Positions 44,964 to 55,680 of a stretch of DNA of 64,000 nt are shown in pieces. The notes under the pieces were generated by a model that was not told where the DNA came from, ran no database searches, and was given only the letters and a program-made list of their open reading frames with translations. Source of the DNA: Xanthostigma xanthostigma (Eukaryota; Arthropoda; Insecta; Raphidioptera; Raphidiidae); assembly GCA_963575645.1 (NCBI GenBank), contig OY754468.1:12028001-12092000 (forward strand). The letters run 5' to 3'. The position numbers were made by a program, and so were the translations under genes. Position 1 is the first letter of the stretch. Each line of letters opens with the position of its first letter.

Positions 44964-45717
44964 TGAATATGAATATGAATATTTATTTGTAAAAGAGACT
45001 TACAAAGAGTCTATTACATTGTCAATAAAAGCAGGTAAAAAGTAAAATAATCACAAGTCATTCAGAGTTTTTTTCTAATAAAAATTTTTTTAATGCGCAC
45101 GCAAATTTTTTGTGATCTTTTATTTTCATTAAGTCATTCGGGATCATATTGTGCACTCTTATTATGGCGTTAGTGATACCACGATTTATAACAGTTAATG
45201 AGCTGCTATTTATTTTCAATTTTTCCTTATTTCTTGTGCCGTACTCATGATCGTAGATATTATTTACAAAAAATTCTGGATTGCCTTTAAAGAACTTACT
45301 GCATTCCAATATGTATAGATCATAGATAGTTAATAATTTTAATTTTTGAAAGAGGGGCTTGCAGTGTTCTCGTGTTGTCACTCCCGCCATTATACGAATG
45401 CATCTTTTTTGTAGTATTAAAATTCTTTTTGTGTCTACACTATTTCCCCAAAACATGATTCCAAACTGTATGACAGACTGAAAGTATGCATAGTAAACGC
45501 TCAATAGAGTGTGTATATTTAGGGCATAAGTATATTTCAGAAATCTTAGCATATATATGGCTTTATTTAATTTTGGAACTAGGTAATCAATATGGGATTT
45601 CCAATTTAGACTGCTGTCTATATTTATTCCCAGAAATTTTACACAACTTTTTATTTCTATTTTGTTATTTAAAATATTGATACTATTTGGTATATCGAAG
45701 TATTTTCCAAAGTGAAA
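44964..45717 (-). mobile_element. 5'-truncated LINE, reverse-transcriptase C-terminus
   Basis: On the minus strand a continuous frame of about 220 residues reads IEIKSCVKFLGINIDSSLNW, YFQSVIQFGIMFWGNSVDTK, LQKRCIRIMAGVTTREHCKP, ending ALKKFLLEKNSE at 45058. This is the post-catalytic C-terminal region of a CR1/Jockey-group reverse transcriptase. The catalytic core is missing because the copy is 5'-truncated near 45717. The 3' UTR ends in three ATATTC repeats (44965-44984). The uninterrupted frame suggests a fairly recent insertion. It belongs to a different family from 21990-23653. Confidence 0.87.
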
Positions 45718-45987
45718 ATGAAATAGGAAAAAAGTCGATAAAAAATTCCTGAGTTTGAAACAAAAGCGTGCTTTTAGAAGTGAGATAGCGGATTTTAAGT
45801 AGGTGGTCGTTTGATACCCCAAAGTGGATACTTGAGCACGTGCCACTACGTAATGCAATCTGATATCTACCTAGTAACAATAGACACCGACATTATTTCA
45901 ACTACTTATGTGAATGGACAAATTAAAAACTCAATTAAAAATATTTGCTTATACAGTGCAGTGCAGTTTAACTTTAGTTTAAAACAA

Positions 45988-46337
45988 TCTATACTAATAT
46001 TATAAAGAAACAAAGTTTCTAAGTTTGAATGTAGGAGATAATCTTCGAATCTTTGATTAACGTCTGATTAGAATTCTTCAATAAATAAAATTATCGACAA
46101 ATTTTTCAAACAAATATATTAACAAAAAATAATAATTAATATATTTTTCTGAAAAATTGGTCGATAATTTTATTTATTGGAGGTTAATCTTCGAAACTAC
46201 TCTTCCGATTTAGGATGGACATAGGCTATAATATTATCGCGTTTAAAATAGAAACGCTTTTCGTGGAGACCAATTATGCAACGTAAGTCGACGAGCAAAC
46301 GGTGGAAAAATACAAATTTGGACGAAGCAGGACCAAG
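45988..46337 (+). mobile_element. Helitron interrupted by a PLE-like insert
   Basis: The 5' start is TCTATACTAATATTATAAAG. The body resumes after the insert with CGAAACTACTCTTCCGATTT, ATCGCGTTTAAAATAGAAAC, GTGGAGACCAATTATGCAAC. It matches 9425-9647. The 3' end is eroded around GACGAAGCAGGACC. Confidence 0.7.
46049..46182. mobile_element. Short PLE-like element (family 2) inside a Helitron
   Basis: It begins TTTGATTAACGTCTGATTAG like the 26054 and 29710 copies and holds inverted AATAAATAAAATTATCGAC segments. GGAGATAATCTTCGAA before it and GGAGGTTAATCTTCGAA after it are an imperfect duplication of about 16 bases. The hammerhead-like core is missing in this deleted copy. Confidence 0.6.
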
Positions 46338-47048
46338 GCCGTAGCCAGAAATTCACTTCGGGGGGAGTCGAGCAGAAATCCTATATCATTTGCGGCCAAA
46401 ACCTTCGGACAGGTCAATAACTTTTTTTTAACGCGTATCTTTTTTGAAAGTTGTTTTTTTACCTCCAAGGACTTGAACCGAAGATGATCTAGAATTTTTT
46501 ATTTTGGATTCTTCCACATTAAACTTCGCTCTGTATACCTAAGTAGACAGTTCAGTAAAAAAAAACGTTCTTTAATATTTGAATTTTCTTATTTTTTTGT
46601 TTGATTTTGAGGTTTATTGAAAAATGTGTCAATACGATGATAAACTATTATTTTCTTTGTATTTTATAGCCGGGGAAATTACCAGGTTAGAAACGAACAA
46701 ATTTTTATTTTACATTGTCACGAATCAAATTACAATAATACAAAAATAGTTTTATGAACAAAAGTTATCGTTTCGCATATCACGTGCCCCTTTGTACAAG
46801 CACTGCATAAAGTACGTACCAACGCAAACTAGCTATCTACGAGCTGTTCAAAAAATTATCAATCGCCAAATATGAATGTTGTTCTGCAGCTATTTTTAGT
46901 CTCTACAGTGCGTTCACTGAAACTGGTAACAATGAATAATAATTTTTGTGTCCTACTAGATCCGAAAAAAAATTTATATAGTTTTTTGTTCAACTCAAAA
47001 CTTACTATCGGAAACTTCTGAGGTATATACCTATTTCTTTTACTTTAA
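46338..47048. other. No recognised gene
   Basis: GGCCGTAGCCAGAAATTCAC near 46336 looks like the end of another repeat, since ..GGCCGTAGCCAG is a frequent insect repeat end. The remainder is AT-rich. Confidence 0.35.
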
Positions 47049-47170
47049 TAAATAAAATTATCGACCAATTTTTCAGACAAATATATTAACAAAAAATAAT
47101 AATTAATACATTAAAGTTTCGGTCCGGATTTGGATCTTCTTCAGAAATATGTAATCTAAAAAATATAAAA
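47049..47170 (-). mobile_element. PLE-like family 2 arm with hammerhead-like core
   Basis: One arm only: AATAAATAAAATTATCGACC, then on the minus strand CTGAAGA, a stem, GAAAC and TT at 47144-47114. It is nearly identical to the left arm of 26054-26344. Flanking duplication not found. Confidence 0.55.
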
Positions 47171-48351
47171 AAATAATTAGTATCTACTTATTTTACAATA
47201 GAATTAAGACTGAATTTTTTAAATAATTTAACCGGAAGTGTACATGCATTTTTTTTAAATGGCTACACATTTTTTCGAAATTTACGTTTTTACTCACGAG
47301 GAACGGAGAAGGTATATGCGTTTATAGATTGTTTGTTTGTGAGGAGTCCACTCGAATGTTGCCATTTATCTCGAAAACGGTTCGACCAATTCAGATGCGG
47401 TTTCCTGTAGAAAAACAAAATTAAAAATCTTAACAAAACCAACGACGAATGTGAACGTTGTAATAGAAAAAGGATTAAATAAAATTTCAACCCCCTCCCC
47501 CAACTAAAAGGCGGTAAGTAACCAAAGAAAATACGTCAGGGGCTGCCCTGAATTAATGTCCCAGTTCGTCCGGGAAATTCATTTTACTGTCCAGACACAT
47601 AAACTTTCAAATTATGTGAACAGTCGGTATTATCTCAGAATACGTATGTTTCCGCAATTGTTCATATAATAATGCTCGCGTCCATCTTGCAGTGTGCAAA
47701 ATGCATTATACAGCCGTACAGTCGGTGTCCAAATTTCGAATTATATAAGTGTAGCTATTACAATATAAATTATGCAGGTGATAACAATAAAATTTGTTAT
47801 CATTCAATACGTACGTACAGGTACGTTATACAGGGTGCATTGTCTTTTATAGCAATTTAACACGAGAAATTATTATATTTTCTGATATCTCACCTTCTAT
47901 TAATTTAAAACTGGAATGAAATAGTACTTTATTTACAAGCTTTTGTTTAGTTTCACCTGTCCCGGTGTCTGTCTGTTTGTTTGAAATCAAATCTTGCAAG
48001 TTAAATTTGACCCATTTCCCGGTTTCCGATTGAGCTGAAATTTTGCATAGGTATGTAGTTTCGATGACAATACAATATTATAATAACTGACTGACCAGTC
48101 CGGCTTTCGTCTGGATGCAAATCGCAGTTTTAATAAAGCACACTAAAGACTTAGAAATAAATAAACGAATATTAAAAAAAAACAACCTTTTATTAGTTGT
48201 TAATTATAAAATACAACTAAAAAATTAAATATAATAATAAGCCGTTTTATACGTACTTATCACAGTCTCAAGTTTTCAAATAAAAGCGTATTACATCTAA
48301 AAGATCCACTGAACCAATTTTGCCCAGAATTTAAATTAAGATAAAAACAAT
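47171..48351. other. No recognised gene
   Basis: AT-rich; 47470-47510 has a C-rich run (CCCCCTCCCCCAAC). Short frames show no motif. Confidence 0.4.
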
Positions 48352-48572
48352 AAAAATTTGGGCGACGGGACCATTCCAACTTCAATATGTTGACATTTGA
48401 TATAGTATAATAAAGAAAATAAATTTTTTTATAGCGTACGGTTGAGCGGGTAACGGCTAGTTTTCAATATGATATTTGCTATTCGTTCTCTTGATTACCT
48501 ACATAATATGTTCCACGTCATGTAAAAATTAATGAAAGCATGCTTAACTAGTTTATTTCTGACAGACCTTTT
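48352..48572. repeat. Solo arm of the TGGGCGACGGGACC element
   Basis: TGGGCGACGGGACCATTCCA through GTTTATTTCTGACAG matches the right arm of 32803-33690. Only one arm is present. Confidence 0.8.
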
Positions 48573-49508
48573 TTATTTTCAAAATATTTCCGAAACTATA
48601 AAGTTTAGAAAACACATTTTTTCACGAAACTTTCTTGAAAAAATAAATAGAATAATAAGCCATTATGAAAAGTATACCATTATAATATAAAAACACACCG
48701 TTATAACATATATCTCTTCTGTGCATGCGCCGATTTTCCCCATAAACAATAGGGCTCTTCATATTTGCATACCAAGCATTCTCCCAAAATTTGGTTGCAA
48801 TCCGCTCATCCGTTTTACCTGTATCGTGCTCACAGACTAACAGACGCACAGCGAGTTTTTCAAAAAATGTGATTTTTGGATTCTCAAAACGAACAAATAT
48901 TGTAAAATTTTGAAAAGTAATTTTTGACCTAAACTAGTACCATTCCCGACTTGTGGTAAAATTCCAACAGTAACGCCATCTCTCGGTGCAAATATGAAGA
49001 GCCGTAATGCATTTGTATTCCTGTAAATAAGGCTTTCAGTCGATCGCCTGTCTCATGAAGTCGGCTATCCACCGATAGCCTTGATATCTTTTGAGACCAA
49101 TATGTAGATAACCGTTATTCGGCACCCTCCCCTTATGTAGATACATATATGGTATAATATAATTTATGTAAGCTTGTATTACGTATACGAAATTTCCGTG
49201 CGATTTGCGTAATACGCATAATTGCATCATGTGCATATCTAATTATTGAATTATCATGTCATGCAATCAAACCAAGTGCATTACACTAATGAGCCAATGG
49301 CTTCTTGCATACATTTCCCAAAAAAAGTATACCGATGTGCATGTTTTAATCGTTGTTATTAGATGCATGCATTTTTGTTTTGAAAAATTCGCAGAAGGGG
49401 GAAGGTTTATTAACCCCGTGGATAGCGATTTAAAATGCATTTTAAAGACTCGAGTCTTGTTAATTATGGTCTAATTAGTGCATTAATGATTTCCATAGCT
49501 ACCATAAT
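48573..49508. other. No recognised gene
   Basis: Contains insect repeat-style text (ACCAAGCATTCTCCCAAAAT, CAGACTAACAGACGCACAGC) but no ends. Short frames on both strands show no domain. Confidence 0.4.
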
Positions 49509-49855
49509 AGTACAAGATCCCGATTAGACTAGATCTTCACCCATCGATTTTTCAGATGAAATTTGAATTTTGATAATAGGTATAATGTATTAATAAAGAA
49601 AAATTGATTTGGTTGCCATTCAATTTCTTTGCACAGCTATTTTCATTAAAAATTAAAGTTGTCAATTTTATTTCTGAAATGTAGTTATCGAGTTTTCAGA
49701 TAAGTATAAAATGCCAAAGTTTGGTCGACATTTTTATTCCTGGCATAAAACCAGGTAGACAGGCACCTTCGAATTAATATTTTGCAGTTATAGGGTTTTT
49801 TATATTGTCAGATATGAAAATGCAGATAATTTTATTGCGAACACGTGGATCATAT
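49509..49855. mobile_element. Truncated copy of the Harbinger-like MITE
   Basis: ACAAGATCCCGATTAGACTA, TTGGTTGCCATTCAATTTCT and CCTGGCATAAAACCAGGTAG match 7521-7870. The right arm is missing. Confidence 0.8.
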
Positions 49856-50211
49856 CATATTATATTAATATAAATTAATTAATTAATATAAATATAAAAT
49901 ATCGAAACGCAATACTATTGATTCGACCGTAGTGTGACGTCAAAAAACAGGTAAACATATGGTTGCCATAGAATTATTGCCTCTTTTTAAATACAAATTT
50001 ATTTAAACAAAATTGTTGACATGTTATATGACGTCACATATCTCGAAAAAATGGCGCGTTTAAATAATCAAAATAGCTTGCCCAAAAACTATATTTATTT
50101 TTTAATTCAATAAGAATGTTTTAATGAATGATTTCATGTGTTTGATAACTATTAATATGAAAATAATTGATTTTAAATATTTTCAAAAAATTGTGCATAT
50201 AACCCTATTAT

Positions 50212-50331
50212 CGTTTCTCGAAGAGAGGTAGCAGGAAAAAGTCCCAGCTATATCTGCCCCCGCCGGGATTCGAACTCGGTACCTCTCGAATGCGAGTCTA
50301 GTGCTCTCACCACTACGCTACACCATTCGAT
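50212..50331 (-). mobile_element. SINE copy, 3'-truncated
   Basis: On the minus strand: TGTAGCGTAGTGGTGAGAGC (A-box region), ATTCGAGAGGTACCGAGTTC, B box AGTTCGAATCC, and the start of the body GGGACTTTTTCCTGCTACC. It stops at CGAGAAACG, so most of the body is missing. Confidence 0.85.
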
Positions 50332-50334
50332 GTT

Positions 50335-50909
50335 ATTCATATAAAAAAAGACTTGAGAGATTTGCGTTGCCTTAAAGAGGCTTTGTATGTAATTGTTGTA
50401 GTTTTGCGTATACTTCGAAAAGGGAAATGGAATAATTGGTGCAGCGTAGGTGGTTGATTTTTTGAAAAGTATTTACATTTACACGGTGGCGGCGGATGCA
50501 CACAAAAGCACAAACTAACAAATGCCACTTACACGATATATTCCACTCCTTGTTGCCAAGTGTACTTGAAAACTTGCGAAACTTGACAAATTGCTTCAGT
50601 GTTTACACAATCTCTTTTCGTATATAGTTACAAACGTACAGGTATGTTTACACCGTCAAAATTAGTTCTTTTTTCGAAAGATGGAATTGTGTATGTCAAA
50701 TTGTTTGTGTCTCGCTAGATCGCCGAGTTTGTTAGACAGATGATCTACTAAAATTAAGCCTTTCTTATTACAGGAATACAAATACATTTTGGTTTTCCAT
50801 TTTTACACCAAGAGATGGCGTTGCTGTATTCATTGTAACATTATACAAGCGCTCCGGATTTGTAGATTGCCAACGTATTTTCGTCGACTAAATGTGTCTT
50901 GCTTGCTGC
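50335..50909. other. No recognised gene
   Basis: Average base composition. It may contain the unrecognised 5' part of the Helitron that ends at 51517. A 63-codon minus-strand frame at 50337-50528 shows no domain. Confidence 0.35.
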
Positions 50910-51517
50910 AAAAAACTGTTTTAGTAACATGTAACGACATCTGATAGAATTTACTCAACGCTATTAGTTCAGAAGCAATAAAAAACTGTTTTATTAACAA
51001 GTAGCGACATCTGTTAGAATTATCTCAAAGCTATTAGTTCTGAAGCAAATCTGATAGAATTTGCTCAAAGCGATTATTTCAGAAGAAAATCTGGTAAAAT
51101 TTGCTCAAAGCTATTAGTTCAGAAGCAAATCTAATAGAATTTGCTCAAAGCTATTAGTTCAGAAGCAAATCTGATAGAATTTTCTTAAAGCTATTAGTTC
51201 AGAAGCAAAAAAAACTGGTTTATTAACAAGTAGCGACATCTGTTAGAATTATCTCAAAGCTATTAGTTCAGAAGCAAATCTGATAAAATTTGCTCAAAGC
51301 TATTATTTCAGAAGTAAATCTAATAGAATTTGCACAAAGCTATTAGTTCAGAAGCAAATCTGGTAAAATATTCTCAAAGCTATCAGTTCAGAAGCAAATC
51401 TGGCTCAAAGCTATTAGTTCAGACATTTCTGCGCTGTAGTCGTTTACATTTCGCAGAAGTTTCCGATAACATGAAATATATCTATCGCACCCGGGTGAAA
51501 CCAGGACGGACTGCTAG
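50910..51517 (+). mobile_element. Helitron 3' part with expanded 40-bp minisatellite
   Basis: The 3' end is CGCACCCGGGTGAAACCAGG, then ACTGCTAG at 51517 before T. Upstream, 50937-51425 holds about eleven copies of a ~40-base unit (AAAGCTATTAGTTCAGAAGC, AAATCTGATAGAATTTGCTC). Some copies are longer and include AACTGTTTTATTAACAAGTA. The minus-strand Helitron at 60457-61084 has the same sequence once, so the array arose inside this element. Confidence 0.75.
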
Positions 51518-51939
51518 TACACTAATAAAATGAAACAAAGGTTTTTTTTTCTTGAAAAACTTTCGTAATTTATTACTAAGTTTCGTCTATACTAACACTA
51601 GGACATTATATTAAGGAGAAAAGAAAATTGAAATTTGAGAAATATTCAGTGCATCTGTATAGACAACAGTGACATTTATATATTGAAACGACGCGTGTGT
51701 GCGAAATAAGAAAAATTGAAAATACTTCCGGGTTTTTTTCAGTTGCTCTCCTGAATTACACGAACCAAATTTTAAAATATCACGTAAACAAATTTCACAT
51801 AATATGAAATCATATATTTAAACATGCCGGTCGAACGTAGCGCCGAAACTTGAAAAACAAAGGCGGTACCTCGCATAATGTATACAGTATGTCAATTTAT
51901 AAATGTCACATAGTCCTCTCTAAAAATATAAAGTAATAG

Positions 51940-52390
51940 ACCGAGCGGAGTGGCGTAGTCGTGAGAGCACTAGACTCACATTCGGGACGTACCAGGTTCA
52001 AATCCCGGCGAGGTCAGACGTGGCCGGGACTTTTTCCTGCTGCTTCTTGTCGAGAAACGGTAATTCCATAGAGATATAACTAACTAGAGTTCGCTAATTC
52101 GTATGCTTGCCATAAGTGAAAGTGTCCTCAGTTGAGAGAGAGAACGCTGCAGAAAACCTAAAAAACCAGATATTTGTTTACTCAAATCAGCATTGTTTTG
52201 TTTCATTAGTTACCATAAAGATAAGGAACTTTTCTCTCTCTAAATTGCAGACACTTTCACGGCTCACTCGCGTACTCTAGTCTAATATTTCTATGGTAAT
52301 TCCTGTACCGGTCATCTTTTTGAGATTTTCCATGGTTTCCCTCAATAATCCCAGATAAATATCGAGATGGCCGATTACCTGTCAAACTTT
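51940..52390 (+). mobile_element. SINE copy interrupted by a MITE
   Basis: A box TGGCGTAGTCG, B box GGTTCAAATCC, body GGGACTTTTTCCTGCTGC..CGAGAAACGG. The body resumes at 52304 with TGTACCGGTCATC and continues to CCGATTACCTGTCAAAC. The 3' tail is lost. The interruption is at 52068-52294. Confidence 0.87.
52068..52294. mobile_element. MITE with long inverted ends and 9-bp duplication
   Basis: The ends ATAGAGATATAAC..CTAGAGT and ACTCTAG..ATATTTCTAT are inverted. Subterminal GTGAAAGTGTC and GAGAGAGAGAA also pair with their counterparts, so the inverted arms reach about 70 bases. GGTAATTCC flanks both sides (52059-52067, 52295-52303). A 9-bp duplication with long inverted ends points to the Mutator-like group. 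The host SINE gives an independent check of both ends. Confidence 0.85.
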
Positions 52391-52494
52391 TTGGCCTTTG
52401 GGTACAAATAGAAAGCCTGATAACAATTTCTGCCACCGTGCGAGGTTTTTGCGAATTTTTGAAGAATCATCGACAAGAAGTGAAGTCACTTTTT

Positions 52495-52772
52495 ATACGC
52501 TTTATATAGTTTAAAAAAAACTAAAAAACACGCTTTATATCAAACTAAAAAGTGATAAATAAATATATAGTTAAAAAAAACTAAAAAACACGCTTTATAT
52601 CGAACTAAAAAGTAAAAAATAATTTTTTTAAAATAAGCTTAAAAAGCGTGGGGCGCTTTGTTCCACATTTTCGTACATCGAGCGCCCCACGCTTTTTAAA
52701 CTTATTTTAAAAAATATTTTTTACTTTTTAGTTTGATATAAAGCGTGTTTTTTAGTTTTTTTTAACTATACT
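52495..52772. repeat. Palindrome with GCGTGGGGCGC centre
   Basis: Arms 52569-52660 and 52680-52769 pair: ACTAAAAAACACGCTTTATA, ACTAAAAAGTAAAAAATAAT and AAAAAGCGTGGGGCGCT with their complements. The left arm's outer part is doubled (52495-52560). Related by its ACTAAAAAGTA core to 13394-13552 and 55450-55680. Confidence 0.82.
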
Positions 52773-53350
52773 TATATTTATTTTCTTGAATTTTGGGCCA
52801 CCGAATCAACCATTATGTCAAGTTACAACTTCAAATTAAATTTTTTATTTTTTGATTTTTTTTCGATTTTTTGAAAGGATTTTGAAAGTACCTATCTGCA
52901 TGGGGTAAATTGGCAGAAAATATTTTTTTCTGCAACTAGGAGGTCCTCCAGATTCTGTTCTGTCATTTTCTACCATTTTGTAGATGAATTTTGAATTTTG
53001 CCAGTTTTTTTTAAGTGCCTCAGCATCGTATCGCAACGCGCTAGACCCCTACTCGACTAAGCGGATTTGTAGAGGGGGTCTCAGACTACACGAAAGAGAG
53101 CGTTTCTGCCACCAAGTGCTACTTGACCATTTCTGTCACCATCTCCCTAACTATAAGATCATCTGCAAAAAGTAATCATGACGACCAAATAATAAAAATT
53201 TGAAAGCTAGCACAACGTGAACAAAACAGCAAGTAAAAACTACTATTGTAACACCACGTCTTAAAAAGCCACGCCGCCACTGGTGTACTCTGGTGGTCAT
53301 GTAGAAAAACAGAGGCAAGATGGCAGCGGAGCGTATGAACTAGGAATTAG
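52773..53350. other. No recognised gene
   Basis: 53030-53170 has average GC and two overlapping 63-codon frames on opposite strands. Neither shows a motif. Confidence 0.35.
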
Positions 53351-53681
53351 TGTTCATGTTAAAAAACTGAAATTAATAAATGTGTTGAATTAAATAATAT
53401 TCATGTTACAAACTTACGTTAATAAATATGTTGAATTAAATAATATACATGTTAGAAACTTAGTTAATAAATATGTTGAATTAAATAATATTCATGTTAC
53501 AAACTTACGTTAATAAATATATTGAATTAAATAATATACATGTTAGAAACTTACGTTAATAAATATGTTGAATTAAATAATATTCATGCTACAAACTTAC
53601 GTTAATAAATATGTTGAATTAAATAATATTAATGTTACAAACTTACGTTAATAAATATGTTGAATTAAATAATAATAATTG
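53351..53681. repeat. 46-bp minisatellite, seven copies
   Basis: The unit TTCATGTTACAAACTTACGT plus TAATAAATATGTTGAATTAA and ATAATA is repeated about seven times from 53351 to 53681. Variants alternate TTCATGTTAC and TACATGTTAG in successive units, hinting at a 92-base doubled unit. Confidence 0.9.
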
Positions 53682-53949
53682 TTGCACTATTGTTATAAAT
53701 TTGTTAAATGGATAAATATGTTCAGTAGCGTCAGCTATCCCTACCTATACTACTTTTTCTTGTGGGCGTCCCAGCATATAAATATGGAGTTTGTATGCAA
53801 CATAGGCTTATTATATAATACTCTATGGGCGTGTAGGTAGATTCTCTACGGAAAAGCCTTTTTTTGCCAAATTACAGAGTTCTAATATTGAAGCACACTT
53901 TTACATGTTAAGTCAGAGCGAGTTGATTGAAAGAAAGAAAGTTTTCATT

Positions 53950-54460
53950 GAATAAAAAACTTTTTAACAAAAAAATTAAACCGCCGAAAAACTGAAAAGC
54001 AAAAAATAATAAATCTTTTTATTTAACTAAGTTCTATCTAAGTAGTTGAACGTATGTGACAGTCTAGTATATCTAAGTAATTTTGAGTCGGCGTCAACAA
54101 TCCTTCGCCGGAAATCTCTGAGCGTTCACGAAGTTAATATCAGCGACAGAGCAACCCTAACGGGCACATTGAGGGCACACGTCTTTGCGAGTGGTCGTGT
54201 GGAGAGCGCATGTTTAGAATGTTAATGTTTATCGCTGGAGATTTCACGTATCATTGTTAATTTGATTTGGTTATTTCTTTTAGTGATCTTTGTTCATTGA
54301 TGGTTTGACGCCGACTCAAAATTACTTAGATATACTAGACTGTCACATACGTTCAACTACTTAGATAGAACTTAGTTAAATAAAAAGATTTATTATTTTT
54401 TGCTTTTCAGTTTTTCGGCGGTTTAATTTTTTTGTTAAAAAGTTTTTATTTAATAATTTT
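53950..54460. mobile_element. Foldback element, ~150-bp arms, 200-bp loop
   Basis: Arms 53953-54100 and 54307-54457 are inverted copies. They share AAACTTTTTAACAAAAAAAT, ACCGCCGAAAAACTGAAAAG, ACTTAGTTAAATAAAAAGAT and TTTTGAGTCGGCGTCAA. The loop (CGTGTGGAGAGCGCATG) is unrelated. The GAGTCGG(C/T)GTC arm end is also in the element at 55450-55680. Confidence 0.85.
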
Positions 54461-54504
54461 TTGTGGCTATATAATTTATAATTGTAATATACACAACTCA
54501 GCAT

Positions 54505-54925
54505 GAAAATCTGTAAGTGAACAATAAATCACCCCTATTTTCCCACCCTTAGGGTAGGAATTTTTTTTCCAAATTTATATGAGACGAACCTCGAGGTATA
54601 CCCTATCCAATAAAAAAATAATTATCAAAATTGGACCACTCTGTAAAAAGTTATGTGTGGTCATACATTACAATCAGTGAGTGAACAATCAATCATCCCC
54701 TGTTTTCCTACCCTTAGGGTTGGAATTTTTCTACCAAATTTATATGGGACCAACTTCGGGGTATACCCTTTCAAACAAAAAAATAATTATCAAAATCGGA
54801 CTACTCTGTAAAAAGTTATGCGTGGTCATACATAAATAAAAAAAAAAAAAAAAAAAAAATAAATAAAAAAAAAATATACGCGTCGAATTGAGAACCTCCT
54901 CCGTTTTTGTTTTTCGTCGGTTAAA
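54505..54925 (-). mobile_element. Insect repeat with duplicated 165-bp unit and poly-A/T junction
   Basis: Two direct units, each with CACCCTTAGGGTAGGAATTT-like text, AAATTTATATG and TAAAAAGTTATG.GTGGTCAT, lie at 54505-54670 and 54670-54835. They are followed by an A-rich run and ACGCGTCGAATTGAGAACCT, CCTCCGTTTTTG, TCGGTTAAAAA. On the minus strand this is AACCGAC..GGAGGAGGTTCTCAATTCG, a repeat start well known from moths and butterflies. Confidence 0.7.
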
Positions 54926-55169
54926 AAGTACTAATATTCACAACTAATTTTTCAATAATATTCACCAATACCGATTGAAGAATATTTGTTTGGTCGAGGA
55001 ACAATTGAAAAATAAGCTTTACCAGAGTATCGCTTGTTTAATTAGGCAACTAGATTTTAAATGCCAACTTTTAAAATTAAGTTCGTTATTATGACATTTC
55101 AATTTAATAATTTCAAACGAATATTACTTAACAGGGGTGGCGGTATTAAAAAAAAAATGCCCTACAAAA

Positions 55170-55440
55170 CTTGCTTATTTTTAAACCGACTTCAAAAAAG
55201 GAGGAGGTTCTATGTTCGACTGTATATTTTTTTTTATGTATGTTCACCGATTTCTCCGTCAATTATGAACCGATTTTCAAAATTCTTTTTTTATTTGAAA
55301 TAGTGAACTTCCGAGGTGGTTCCATCGGAACCAAGTCAGGATCTGATGGTGGAATCTGGAGAAATCGAGGGAAACTCTCAAATTTCAAAGGCACGCATAC
55401 TTGGCCTACCCATTGCAATACTTTATCTAACACTAAAAAG
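55170..55440 (+). mobile_element. AACCGACTTC..GGAGGAGGTTCT repeat
   Basis: AAACCGACTTCAAAAAAGGA, GGAGGTTCTATGTTCGACTG, TTTTTTATGTATGTTCACCG, then GAACTTCCGAGGTGGTTCC. The same family starts the 54505 (minus) element. The open frame across 55171-55461 follows the repeat and is not a separate gene. Confidence 0.7.
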
Positions 55441-55449
55441 AGAAAAATA

Positions 55450-55680
55450 AAATATTTTTAACTAAAAAATTGAACCGACTTCAAAATATGTACTAAAAAG
55501 TAAAAAATAATAATTATTATTTTTGGAGTCGGTGTCAGCCAAAATTAAATCTATTCCGAGAACTAGAGACATGTAATTCGAATTCCGATGTGACACCGAC
55601 TCTAAAACATTTCAATACGCAATTATTTTTTACTTTTTAGTGCATATTTTGAAGTTGGTTCAATTTTTTTGTTAAAAATA
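55450..55680. repeat. Palindromic element with GAGTCGGTGTC arms
   Basis: Arms 55460-55545 and 55590-55675 pair: TTGAACCGACTTCAAAATAT, ACTAAAAAGTAAAAAATAAT, GGAGTCGGTGTC with their complements. The centre lies near 55567. Confidence 0.8.

Noticed and set aside
45988-46020. Independent short Helitron
   Set aside because: It is the 5' part of a Helitron split by an insert; the rest resumes at 46183.
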